Shown here in pieces: positions 22,837-35,561 of a stretch of 64,000 nucleotides of DNA. A program made the translations under genes and the position numbers. The DNA comes from Lytechinus pictus. Taxonomy: Eukaryota > Echinodermata > Echinoidea > Temnopleuroida > Toxopneustidae. Where the stretch lies: contig NC_087262.1 of NCBI RefSeq assembly GCF_037042905.1, forward strand, positions 21,929,501-21,993,500. The letters run 5' to 3'. Under the pieces are notes generated by a model, which saw only the letters and a program-made list of their open reading frames with translations, made no database searches and was not told the DNA's origin. The number at the start of each line of letters is the position of its first letter. Position 1 is the first letter of the stretch.

Positions 22837-23128
22837 CAGTGGCGTACCTAGGATTTTCCACAGGGGGGGGGGGCAAAACCGTCCAACAAAAAAATTGACA
22901 AGCAAAAAAAAAAAAGGTCTTCTATCACAAATAAAGGATTTCGTAACAGAATAAAAATATGACAAGCAAAAAAAAAAAAGTCTTCAATCACAAATAAAGG
23001 ATTTTGTACCAGAAATAAAATTGACAAGCAAAAAAAAAGGTCTTCAAGCTCGTCAGGGGGGCAAAAAAGGTCTTTCAAGCTCGTCAGGGGGGCAGACTGC
23101 CCCCCCCCCCCCCGTAGGTACGCTAGTG
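22837..23128. mobile_element. hAT-like MITE, 292 bp, exact 8-bp target duplication
   Basis: Left end CAGTGGCGTACCTAGG, right end GTAGGTACGCTAGTG, flanked by gttggggg at 22829-22836 and 23129-23136. The interior has three copies of a roughly 58-bp unit built on tgacaagcaaaaaaa...ggtcttc. Confidence 0.92.
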
Positions 23129-23569
23129 GTTGGGGGCTCAGTTTAGTTAGTTAGTTTGTTTGTTGTTGTTTTTTTAGATATAAAAGTATATTTTTAAGGA
23201 ATTTCATTCTTCATTCCATCCTTATTTGCTTCAGTTTATGGAAAATATATATATATTTTTGCATATCCTAATTGCTTATATAAAATGAAGATTTGTAATT
23301 GTTTTGTATTTATCTTGAGAATATGTAATTATTTGAAAGATATCCTTAATAAAAACATGTTGAAAAAAGAAAAAAAGTGAGGGATCGGGCTTGTGATTTT
23401 TTTCCTGTTCAATTCAATCTAGTAACCCCCCCCCCCCCCAATATGAACGCTGTTAAAACCAAAATTAAACAACAACAGATTTAATTTAAAAACTCTCATC
23501 TTCAGCTGGAAGTGGGATTCGGGGAATTCCCTCAACCGGCTGCTGCGCTGCTGATCGACTTTTCGACAG

Positions 23570-23696
23570 ACGTACCGTACCGTACCGTACCATATATATA
23601 TACGGTACCCGCTTTCAAACGTCACGGTCCAGACCGCGGGATTGATCATTAGGAGCAGGGATCGTGACGCCATCCCGGGACGCAATCAGCTTGATG
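23570..23696 (+). promoter_or_regulatory. Possible TATA promoter and non-coding first exon for gene 2
   Basis: A catatatatata tract at 23591-23602 sits between a (cgtac)n run and ggtacc. A GC-rich stretch follows, then a perfect donor (gatg/gtaagt) at 23697. This layout resembles a TATA box about 30-40 bp upstream of a short first exon. The coding start of gene 2 lies 4.2 kb downstream and has an acceptor just before it. No transcript evidence; the tract could be simple repeat by chance. Confidence 0.25.
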
Positions 23697-23933
23697 GTAA
23701 GTTTTAACTCATCTCTAGAAACAGATTAGAAACCAGATCAAACCTCTGTTAAGGCTCTATAAACGTTAAAATAGCCTGGGGCTGGGCCTGTGACCTGCAT
23801 GGTTATGTTGATCCTGGAATTTTTGAAAGACTTTAAAAATGCTTCTTGGATGTCACACTCACAGTCACACTAGTCACAGGCACTTGTTCACTGCAACCAT
23901 CCTGCCTGTGGGGAATCTACAGGTAGGACTATG

Positions 23934-24187
23934 GTTACCTCAGGCGATGTTCGTGCAGGTTCCACTCCACTTCACTACCACTTCTTCTTCTTCTTATGTT
24001 GGTTTGAGTGGCAATTAGTCATATTTGACTATTGTCGCCATTGACATTATCTATAAAATCTCACTTCTCATATTATTACCAATATGATGTAAACTACACT
24101 ACGCTCCACCTTCGGGTACGGTAGGTGGAGCGTAGTGTAGCGGTAGTGAAGTGCTGTGGAGCCTGCATGAACATCGCCTGAGGTAGA
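23934..24187. mobile_element. Palindromic MITE, ACCTCAGGCGATGTTC family
   Basis: Ends acctcaggcgatgttcgtgc and gcatgaacatcgcctgaggt. Inner arms cactccacttcactacc/ggtagtgaag are inverted, with a (ttc)n insert in the left arm. Confidence 0.8.
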
Positions 24188-24449
24188 CTATCATATGGTA
24201 ATTGGTAATGGTAGGCCTATGCCAATGCTGTACAGAGCACACACTTCAAAAAATCATTAAAATATCACTTTTGTGACCAAAATTACCAATTTCCATACAG
24301 TTGCAATTTATTTTCATTAGTTAATTGGGAATAATTTTTGTATTCACCAGAGCGCTCATAAACCTGAATTTTTGGCATATTTTTGTGTACGCCCTCTATT
24401 GGTGGAAAGTAATATGGCAAGAAAATTTTAATTTGTCAATCTCTATTTT

Positions 24450-25052
24450 AGGACAAGTCCACACCAACCAAAAGTGGATTTGAATAAAAAGAGAAAAATC
24501 CAACAAGCACAACACTGAAAATTTCATCAAAATCGGATGGAAAATAAGAAAGTTATGACATTTTTAAGTTTCGCTTAATTTCACAAAATAGTTATATTCA
24601 CATCCTGGTCGGTATGCAAATGAGGGAACTGATGACATCACACACTCACTATTTCTTTTGTATTTCATTACATGATATATGAAATATTCTAATTTTCTCT
24701 TCGTTGTCCTGTGAAACAAAGTTTTATTTCGCCCTGAACATGTGGAATTACCATTGTGTAACATTTTATGTTTCAGTCAAGTTGGTCTTAATTGTCAAAT
24801 CTTTAAAAAATGAAATATTGTATGATTCAAACAATAAAAAACAAAAAAAATAGTGAGTGAGGGACATCATCGATTCTCTCATTTGCATGTGACTAAATTG
24901 TGCATATAACTATTTTGTGAAAAATAAGCGAAACTTTAAAATGTCATAACTTTCTTATTTTACATGCGATTTTGATGAAATTTTCGGCATTATGCTTGTC
25001 TGATTTTTCTCTATTGATTCAAATCAACAATTTTCTGAGGTGGACTTGACCT
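24450..25052. mobile_element. Long-inverted-repeat MITE, AGGTCAAGTCCACC family
   Basis: Inverted arms of over 150 bp (for example ataagaaagttatgacattt on the left, aaatgtcataactttcttat on the right). TTAA borders the right end; the left border is degraded. Resembles the TTAA-flanked element at 25386. Confidence 0.8.
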
Positions 25053-25385
25053 TTAATTATGAAAAAAATAAGTTAAAGAATCAAATTTACTTAAGAGCCA
25101 AGTTATATGGAAACTGACAGTGTAAAAAAATTAAGCATTTGTCCCAAAGAAAAAGTGAAAATAAGCCAAACATTGCCAACCTTATTTGGCCACACATGAA
25201 GATGTAACTGAGAACAAGATAACCTTGGTCATTGAATGAGTGGTCACAGACACGTACCGTATCCATGTGCTTTAATCTAACTTCCTCTTTTGTTCTGCTG
25301 AACTGCGTTGGCTCCACTCACCAATAGTAAAATGTCAGAAATTGTTAAATAAATACCCACAATGTTATTCCTGACTATTATTTAA

Positions 25386-25980
25386 AGGTGAATCCAGCCT
25401 TGGCCATTAAATGTTGTGTTGGGAAGGAGAAAAATAAATTAAACGGAATGGTGAAAGTTTGAAAGAAATCAGACAAGCAATAAGAAAGTTATAGCTGCTT
25501 TGAAATTGAGATCACTAATACTATGTAGATTTCAAATTGGCAACTGGGTAAGTAAATTATGACAAGGGGCAAGGACAACTTTCTCATAGGCCATGTACTT
25601 TATTATCAGGGATTTGTGGTTTTCTCCTAAGTACCCATTCCCCTGGGGCAGTAATCTAAATATAACCCTGGTAGTATATTGTTTTATGTCCTCATGAAAG
25701 AAAAACATAATTTGAAATAAAACCTTTGGGAAAAATGACATTTTAGTCATAATATGTATTGGAGTACATGGAAGAGTAGTCCTTGCCTTACATCACTATG
25801 ACATCCCATATGCGGCCAATTTGAAGTCTCCATGGGTATAGTGATTACCAATATTTACAACTTTTAAAAATTCATAACTTTCTTGTTGTTTGTCCAATAT
25901 TGTTCAAACTTTCACCTATCAACTTGTCTGATTTTTCTTTTCCTTATAAAAACAGGTTTTTATTTGGGTTGGATTCCCCT
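25386..25980. mobile_element. MITE with TTAA target duplication
   Basis: Ends AGGTGAATCCAGCC and GGTTGGATTCCCCT, flanked by TTAA at 25382-25385 and 25981-25984. TTAA targets are used by piggyBac and Kolobok elements (family knowledge). Only the ends are visible; no transposase. Confidence 0.85.
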
Positions 25981-26099
25981 TTAAGTAAGAAATTAGGCAA
26001 GACTGGCGTTAAACTTAAATAAAGTGAAAGTAGGGTCTAGATTAGACAGGAATAACCATTGTTTCTGGGGATTTCCTTAACAATTCTGACATTTCACCT

Positions 26100-26770
26100 G
26101 TTCACCATAATCCCCATTGGTGAGTGGAGCCAACATAGTGCAGCGGAACAACCAAAATACAGAGACTGAAGCTTTTGGTCTAGGTCTAGATTACCTTGAG
26201 CGATGTTCGTGCAGGCTCCACTCCACTTCACTACCGCTACACTACACTCCACCTACGAGTGTAACGTAGCGGTAGTGAAGTGGAGTGGAGCCTGCACGAA
26301 CATCGCTCGAGGTAGGTCTAGATTAGACAGCTGGCAGCCGTCTGTTTCAAGGAGTTTTTTAACATTTTAAATTTTTTTTAAATTTCTTGTACACAGACAG
26401 CTCGCTATCGTGCAGCCACCATTAGGGGGTTAACAATGCAAATTTCCCCCCGACAGGGCTCATCGATTTTTTTCTTTATTTCTTAAAAATATATGAAAAT
26501 AATTGTACCAAAATAAAAATTATTATTCCCTTTTGGCCTGAAATGCACCAAAATGGAAAAATAAACTTAAAAGGGGAATAACAGTGACTTACTTCGGCTG
26601 TCGCGCAACTTCACTTCCCTGTTTTATCCGAACTTAATACATAAACATATGGCCATTGAGTCCCCTGTACAGATCGAGCTAGAACTTCGGTCTCTGTATT
26701 TGGTGAGTGGAGCCAACAGAGTTCAGCGGAACAACCAATATAACAGAGACCGCAGCTTTTGGTCTAGGTC
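26100..26770. repeat. Direct repeat of about 90 bp (26120-26190 and 26703-26773)
   Basis: Both copies read ggtgagtggagccaaca...cagcggaacaacca...cagcttttggtctaggtctaga. A third, inverted, partial copy is at 25275-25325. It may be a solo-LTR-like or unit repeat; not identified. Confidence 0.7.
26196..26305. mobile_element. Near-perfect palindromic MITE, ACCT(T/C)AGGCGATGTTC family copy 2
   Basis: Left arm accttgagcgatgttcgtgc and right arm gcacgaacatcgctcgaggt pair over about 50 bp each, around ctacgag. Flanked on both sides by aggtctagatt, possibly an 11-bp target duplication. Confidence 0.85.
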
Positions 26771-26964
26771 TAGATCTAAATATGGGTCGTTTTGTACCAG
26801 CTGAACAAATGCAAGTTAGAATCTAGATCTAACAGTTGGCCACAGTTAGATCTACTTTAGAACTATAAAAGGTAACGTAGGATACCGTAATTCTAGGCCT
26901 ATGTGTATTATGTGACTAAATTGAAGCCTAGGCTATATTTAAGTCCTGAGAAAAGCCTAAAAGG

Positions 26965-27222
26965 AATGTAGATCGAGGGTCTACTCTCATCTCGATCGAA
27001 CAACAAATTTTATTCTAGGCCCTAGAGTTAAAATAAAGACATATATATATATCTATCAGTCTCGCCTCCCAATTAAAGTTCAATTTGTTTCTATCTATAG
27101 AAAACAAATTATACTTTTATTGGGAGGTGAGAGATATATCTCTAACTCTAGTCCAGAATAAAATTTGTTGTTTGATCAAGATGAGAGGGTAGAACAATCT
27201 CGATCTGTTATGTAGATCTAAG
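26965..27222. repeat. Large imperfect palindrome
   Basis: Left arm (about 26972-27094) and right arm (27100-27222) are inverted copies: aattttattctagg/ccagaataaaattt and gcctcccaatt/ttgggaggtgag. The centre is ctatctatag. Located about 720 bp before the gene 2 start codon. Confidence 0.8.
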
Positions 27223-27942
27223 GTGATGTCCTGTGATTGCCTTACATATGGAGCAGGAAAAGAAGGGATCTGTATGATTATGAGATGAGTCTTGGTGACA
27301 AAGTAAGGTGAGGTCTTAAGGATCTTAATACTTGCTTTGCAGAAGAAGGAACAAAGTTCACTTGACAACATAAATTTTTGTCAAGCAAAGTTTTGTATCG
27401 CATAGATCAAGACTCAAAAGCCAATATTAATATTTTGTGTGTGAATGGTGGAGATTTTTAAAGTATTTGGTGGAAAGGGGTACCATATTATTTCATCAGG
27501 AATTGGCTTATTACAATTACAGAGCCAGCTAGGGTGATCCATTTGGGGCGAATGTAAACTTACAAAATAGTTTGATTTCAGAGTTTAAAGGGTATCATTG
27601 TGCAAAATGGGATCCTAATTCTATTTTTTTTAAATAATTAAATTTCTTTAGTTCAGTTCACTGGAGTAAATCTTTGTGTCACACCTATTGTTAACCCCCC
27701 CCCCCCGACCAATAGGTGTGATGCAAGGATTTACGCCAGTGGTTCAGTTGATAAATTTTTGAATAAGCAGATTCATTAAATCAAAAATGACATAATTCAG
27801 TTTCTGATAATTGAAATAAATTTTTTCATTTGTTTAATTTTGGAGCTAAGTGTATTGCAGAATGCTATCGACAGTGTAATCCAATTTCTCCTTTAATCGC
27901 ATCCTTTTATTCTTGTCTTTCTCAAGTTCTTTAGACATTTAC

Positions 27943-28198
27943 ATGGTTTCTAGAGGCACAACTATGGAGACTCCTGTACAACCTGGTTTTCGTGTGATAA
28001 GAGGACCAGACTGGGCCTACAAGACCCAGGACGGTGGAAAAGGACAAGCAGGAACAGTCCTAAGTCATCAAGAGGTCCATCAACCGTACTCTCCCCCCAA
28101 AACTGTGGTGGTCCAGTGGGACAATGGTAATAAGGGTCTTTACCGGGTTGGGTACGACCAGGCCTTTGATCTCAGGATCATTGACACTTCAAACTCAG
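27943..28198 (+). CDS. Gene 2 exon: MIB/HERC2 domain 1 (start codon)
   Basis: The exon probably begins after the acceptor at 27935 (gttctttag) with a few bases of 5' UTR. The first in-frame ATG is at 27943; a second at 27964 has an equally good context. It encodes GFRVIRGPDWAYKTQDGGKG, then QAGTVLSH, VVVQWDNGNKGLYRVGYDQA and FDLRIID. RGPDW, QDGG, WDNG and YRVG are the hallmark positions of the MIB/HERC2 fold. The donor is CAG/gtatgc and one base is carried to the ZZ exon. Confidence 0.9.
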
Positions 28199-31100
28199 GT
28201 ATGCCCTATCAAAAAATTATAATTATTATTTAGCACATTATATGGAATTATGAAGGTATCAGTATTTCTGTCTTAATGCAAAACAAGTAATATTGTTCAG
28301 AGATCTGATATACTGGTTGGGTGAGCATAGGGATCCATCTTCTTGCCTGAACATGTTTCCTTTCAGAACCTTGGTCAGTTGGGCTTGAGCCATTCATTGA
28401 AGGAATTGGCATCTCTGATAATGCAAGGGAGGTCCTGAGCACTGTTCCATACATAACTTGGAAACATTGGTTTTTGATTGGCTGCTGATCCCTTACCATG
28501 CATGACTGCAAGGTTTTCAAAGTCTGGAATGTGACGCTGGAATTAGCTTATGAAACACAAAAGCACTTTTTGTAATGCAATTTTAATATAGTGTAGACCA
28601 CATCTCTGTAAAATGCCTGGATCATTAAGACCACAAATGCCAACTTATGATATTCACCACTTGGAAAATCTGAATTTTAGTTTTTGCTTTATACTGCTGC
28701 ATCTACAAACATACCTGTCTATCAGGCAGAACCACCCAAGGAAAATAGATTAAGTGGCCATTGAAGACAGGTGGCCTTTATTGAAGGGTTCTATGACACA
28801 CATTTCTTTTAATGGGGATTGATTTGTCTGGCAACTAGAGGCACATTTTCAACAGACAGATGGCCCCTAGACTGATTGCCGCTAGACAGGTTTGAATAAA
28901 GATATTGCCATTGATTACTTTTATTTGTGTATATTTTCACTTTTTAGTTTGTCATCCTAAGATCTGGTGTGATGGGTGTAATGTTGATGAGATCAGAGGT
29001 ATACGATGGAGATGCACTGAATGCTATGCCATTGACCTCTGTACAACCTGCTACATGAATGATGAACATGATCTTAGTCATGTCTTCATGAGAGTACTTT
29101 CTTCCCACAAGACATCCATGGGGTAAATAGATATTTTTTTCGCCCATACTCTCAAAAGAGCTTCCAATTGTTCCTTGGTTCAAAATCATGGTTTATGCAG
29201 ATTTCTTGTGTTACCGTGGTTCCTTTTCAGCACCCATTTCCCAAAATACGCATATATTTGGATTTTTCTTAGTGTACACAATGAAATGAAATAAGCATAA
29301 TTATGTACCAAAATTTGCTACAGTCCATGGTTTTGTACCATGCAAAAATAGAAACCTCTTTCAAGAATAGAGGCCTTTTAGTTTGAATAATTGCCTAAGA
29401 CAGTGGCGGATCCAGGGGGGGGGCACAACACACCCGTGCCCCCCCCCCCCCTTTGAAAGTGAAGACCTTTTTTTTTTTTGCTTGTAAAATTTTCATTGGT
29501 AAAATGTGCCGCCCCCCCCCCCCCATTGGTAAATCCTGGATCCTCCCCTGGCCTAAGATAAGGGAATTTTCATCAATTAAGAACTAATGATTTCAGTAAA
29601 GATCAAGACAATATGGAAATAATATTTTAAGAAAAATTGAATGTTTGAGATTGTGAGTTTTATTGTTGGAAGATCTGAAATTAGCAATATCACTAATGGT
29701 TGTATGAAAGAAAAAGCTGTGAGGTAGCTTGGTTTGTTCTATGATGATAAGTTTCATTTGTGTAATGTCACAAGTAATTGCTGACCAAATCCAACAAAAG
29801 ACCATATGTTTATTTAAATCATCATGTAAATAATTTTTATAGAAAATTACTTTTTGCTCAGTAATTGATGAATTACTCTGGTACTTTAAATAGATGGCAC
29901 TTTTTTGCAGGCAAATATTAAGTGGTTATTTGTGTTTGGGATTTTCAATATTCTCAAGTTTCCTTCTAATTTAAAAGTATTCATTATTTTACTTTAAAGG
30001 GATTGTTTCACTTTGTGAGCAATTTAAAAAATTATCATATTGCTTTTTGAAAATGGTATGAACATTTGACTAACAGCTCAAAAATACCCATGTGAAAGTT
30101 TGGGATCATAACATGTTCGGGAAGTGTTTTTAAAAACTGAAAATCTGAGGCAATGTTTGAAGAACAAAATGCACTTCTCGACGGTTGATTCATGATTCTG
30201 TTTCCAATTTAAATCCATATTATATAGCGCCACCTTGTGATGTATGCAAGAAAGTAGGCGGAGCTTACCACGGTGAATTTCGCTTCTTGCGTGATCTGTG
30301 GGCGAAGTTAGTTTGTTTTGGGTTTTTTCTGTGTCTCCGCTCGGTGTGTGCGATAAGCGATCGATGCATGTGCGTTGCTTATTGCCTGTGTGAAAGGGTG
30401 TAGCTGTGTTTGTCGCTTGTGCATAACATTGGGGGAATATCATAGGTCCATGATCATACCGTCAAACTGTGTCGAACTCGTGAATGTCCATTCCGTCTGT
30501 GGTCTGTACATTTGAATATGCTACATGTATGCCTCATGATGAACTTTGTAGACTTACAGACCATGGGATTTTGATGAATTTATATTTTGGCGACGTAAAT
30601 TAGTAGCAAATAAAACGACAACAACAGAAAAGAACGCGACAAACCGGGGCTACAAATACAATCTCGGATCTACAGTGTAGAGTAGTAGTAGTTTTTTTTG
30701 TGGATCATGGGGGCCGGGGATGGAGCGTGATTTTCCAGAAGCTATATTGTGCCCCCCCCCCAAAAAAAAAAAAAATCCCCTCTGTTCTTTTCTTTAGTTT
30801 ACCTTTGCATGCACTACAAGATATCCTTGTGGTTGTTGATAATTCTCTTTTACCTGGTCACGATATAGCAAACGTCCGTCGACTGGTTCGAGAAGAGAAT
30901 GCAATATAGCTCCATGTAATGCAATATCATGGAGCTGTAATATGTATCCGAACTCCACTCTGGTCATGTTGCGTCCACGTAGTCACAGGCCTTCGTGTGT
31001 CATGTGCATGTTTACATGCACGGGGCATAGCTGGGTAGGAACTCGGAATAAAGGCAGTGACCTCTCCTCCCCCCCCCCCCTGGCATGGAAATATATATCC

Positions 31101-34100
31101 ACCATCGTGGTTTTTTTTGTGTGTGTGTGTGTGTGTGTTTTTACGTTCTCCACGAGCTCCCCCAACAAAGATATTCCCATCCCGGATTTCCCATCCCATC
31201 AAAATCTTCGGTAGGCCTATCTTCACGTAAGATGCTTATGAGAAACTCCCGGGGAGAAACTATATGATCAACATGATCAACGTATTGCCCCCCCCCCCCC
31301 CTCCGATCGATCGGGGCCTATCAGTTTTGGACTTTATTTTGGAACGTGGTAGATAGGGTAGTTGCAAACCCAAAACATCTCAACTCCTAGACCCCGGACT
31401 ATAATGACTATTAGACCTACAAATTATTATCCATAAACTTTGTTGGTTTTTTTTTTTTTTTTTTGAATGGTTTTTTTGTAAGGGGTAGGAATCGTATTTA
31501 ATTTTATCCATGATTGGGGTCAATAATTCTTTCAGTTTCTCCGCCATATAATCCGCTCATGACATCTTTCAAATCATATCACTTTTCTTTTACATTTTCC
31601 ATTTCTTTCGGCCGCTCTTTTCTTTTCTTCTGCTTCCCCTCTCTCGATCCTCCTTCCGTAAATTCTTTACAGTAAAAAAGAAGTCTGATTTTTTTTACAC
31701 ATCCCTGATTACTATATGAACCTTACGTGAAAATAGTGTTTTGTGTTCTTTTCTAGCTCGTTTACCTGAAAACCTGTAAATTGGTTATTGATTTTCTTCA
31801 TACAATTTATATGAAACCCCCGGGGGGGCCACTTCCATTCACGAGTGGATACCATGCGCGACCATGGGGTCTCAAAAAGCACCCTAAACACGTAATTTCC
31901 ATATTGTGAAAATGCACCCCTTAACAAGTATTGGCGTGTGAAACCCTACCCTTAACAAGTGTTGGAAACAAAACGATACTCCTGGCAAATGTTCCCTGAA
32001 ATGAACCCCTAAACAAGTACAGGAATGTTTTATTGTTACGGGTCCTTCGGTCGTCGGCTTTACCTTATTTGGTTTAGTACGACCCCACCTTCTACACCTC
32101 GCGCAAATAGGACTCTAAACACGAAGTGTTGGGGCAAAAAGGACATCCTTTATAAAACATTTTAATTTTTTTTATCATCCCCGCGAATTCGACCCTAAAC
32201 ACGTAATTTTCCTAGCGAAATAGATACCCTTTTTTCATTATTTTTGTGTTTTTGACACCCTTATCACGTTACGTACGTAACGTGCCCTATCGTGAAAAAG
32301 ACATCCTTTTTACGTGTTTTTTTGTCGCGCATGGTATCCATTCGTCAATGTAAGTGGCCCCCCCCCCCCGGGATGAAACCTCAGCGTATATGATGCATCC
32401 TTTACCTTCGATCTGGTATTGTTTATATTGGTTGGTTGGTTGGTTTTATTCACGATTAAAAAAATGCATAAATATAAACAAAATAACATTACATAATCAA
32501 ATAATTAAAAAAAAAACAATATAACAAATTAACAATATAACAGTAATGAAGCTTACAATGCATGTAATACAGAATCGTAGGGATAGACCCGTTTCAGATT
32601 GGCTATTAATAGCCAACCTGTTCTTCCCCGGAGTCCCTAAAAATAAATTAATTAAATTAGCATTACAATATGAAAATTTCTAATAAATACGAGTATAACA
32701 AATCAATATAAAACAAATGTAAAATAATATATCCTCATGATATCATTCATTTGGGGAAAATGATGAAAAATGAAATAGTGTAATTAGTCACACGTTATCA
32801 ATCACGAAAGTTCCCTTTTCTGCTCGATCCAATCACTGAAACATTCAAATTCCATGGAACAATTAGTCATACATCATCACCACAACTATCACATAACAAT
32901 ACACTTAAATTCGTGTATTTTAAAACAAATTCTTGTGAATGAGCATAATTGTATTTCCGTCGATATTGAAAGGCCGTCTCTAACAGGGTACGACCCCCCC
33001 CCCCTTCCCATGTCGGGGTAAGGGGAGAGGGGGAAAATAGAAGTGAGGATGGGGAAGAAGAGAAAGAAGAAAAGTGGAAGAAGGAAAGAAAAAAAAATGA
33101 AAAGAAAAGAGGCTGTCGGACTGACGCCTACCGGAAAAATGATATAACTGTTGGGTCACGAAGGAATGTTCCATTACTCCGTGTATATATATGCTGTACC
33201 GACAGTGATTAGAATATACTGTCACACAGGGCGGTTCTAATTAATTGCTTCATGTTCCGAGAGAGATTTGAATGTATATATGTTTTAGGTCTAAATCGCC
33301 TTACAATCAAGCCCATTCTTTTTTATGTACAGTGATTAAAATTGCCCGGCCATATGTCCCAGTCGCCAAAATTGTTAGCTCGCGCTTCGCGCTCGCATCA
33401 TTCAGACTGTTCCATTATCATATTCACAAGTTTCTTACGTGTTGGGCAGCGCTTTTAAAATATTCACTTTTATGTCAGTAAATTTAGTTCGCGCTACAAA
33501 CAGCTTGTTCTTTATTGCTTTACAACGTCCAGTCATGATCAATTATATATATAAAAAATATATTGTTGAGCATGAGATACCCTTCGTATTCATTATTACA
33601 AGAAGTGCAAAAGGAATGTCTAGTTTTTATGTCTACATGTAAAAAATAGCTTATTATGCTTCGCGCTTGCAATTATTGTTTACTGAGGTACATATAATTT
33701 GATATTTACATTGAAAAAAAAACTGCTTAGAATGTCCAGTTGTCGGGCCATAATAATATTCAGCTCGCGCTATTCGCTCACATTGTTTAATTTAATGTCC
33801 ACCATGTCCACAGTGGCGTATCTAGAACAAACGAGGCCCGGGCAAGTGCTAAAATCGCACCCCTTTCAAAATATAGGTCTATTGTGTATATACTCTGCAC
33901 TCGACCAGTCAAAATAAACATAATATTCTAGTCCGGGGTTTTTTATCATGAAAATGATGCGTATCTAACGAAAACAACGTATGCGAGCGCTAAGCACGTG
34001 CCTATTATTTCCAGTATTAAGATCTTAAAAAGGAATATTCTAAGCACTTTTTGTAATAATTAACATGATGCATATCCAGACAATGAACTCATTTGCGGAG

Positions 34101-35525
34101 CGCGAGCCGAAAATTATTGATATTGAGACCTACAATCGGGACATATCGATGCTTGTCTAATTAAGCATTTCATGCAAGCACGAGGGGCGAGCTGAAAAAA
34201 TAATATTGAGGGGAAATCTTAATAATAATGATAATAATTATAATAATAATAATAACAATAATAATAATAATATTGGTGGCTTCTTATACAGCGCACGCGT
34301 CCACCTTTCGGTGCTCATGGCGCTTGTAGAAAAATAAACACAACACCCAACAACAATAGAAAACGAAAAAGAATAATTTGAATTCTCCTGAATGTTAATG
34401 GGAGATCAAAATTTAGTTTTCACTGGAACTTGAATGTTTCTGTTGATGAAAATTTGGCATAATTGGATAGGCAATCGATTCCATAGCTTTGGTCCTATAA
34501 CAGAGAATGCATCCCCCCATTTGTGTTTGGTTCTGGGTGTCTGGAGCAATAGAGCATCAGAATGATGAGCGGAGACTGCGTGAAGGCTGATATTTTGAGA
34601 TAGAGCTGCGGAGAAATGTGGGGGAAGAGAGAATAAATTGAATAATAGTAAAATAATTTTGAAGGAGATTCTTTTATCAACAGGCAGCCAATGTAAGGAC
34701 TGGAGGATTGGCGAGATGGAGTCATACTTTTTAGTGTATGTTAGGAGACGGGCAGCAGAGTTTTGTAGACGTTGAAGTTTTGTCCGGCAATCTTTTTGTG
34801 GGAGGTTAAAGAACAATGAGTTTGAAAAAGCTAAACGGGAGGAAATCAAAGCATGGATAATTTCAGGGGCTTTTTGTAGGAATTCATGAAAAGGATACGT
34901 ATCTCATCGGGGTAGGCCCTAATGTGAGCGCGAAGCGCGAGATGATATTTTGTATATCCTCACCTAAAAATGTCTAATGGAGAGTTTTTATCTCCCTCAT
35001 CAAAATCAGAGCGTGGTGAGAAGCTTTGACAAACCAGAAAATTATATTTCCGAACTGTTTGCAAGAATTAATGAAAAGAAAGGTATAAAAATAATGCAAA
35101 CTCGTAGCTATAGATGAAAAGTTATGACATTTGAGTTTGAAAAACTATTTTTTTTATAAGGAGTGTTTGTTGGAATTCATGGAGAGAATATAAGTATATC
35201 ACTAATTAAAAGTTGCACGAATATTCATCCCTGGGTAAAGACATGCAAGATAATTTTTTATGTTGAAAAGTGCATTAATGGTACAGAGAACGGGGGTATT
35301 ACTGTCAGCGGTATTCCTTTTTTCAGCGTCTTAATTCCTTTGCTTTTTCTATTCATTTTTTTCCTTTCTTTCTTTGCATCTATCTCCCGTTTTTGCACCA
35401 CTGAAAGTAGCACCCGGGGCACGTGCCTCCATTGCCGCCACGGCTAGATACGCCATGTAATAAAGTCCACTTTTCATGTCGGAAGAAATATCAGCTTGCG
35501 CTCCGCGCTCTAATCGATTGTTGAG

Positions 35526-35561
<36 letters not shown>

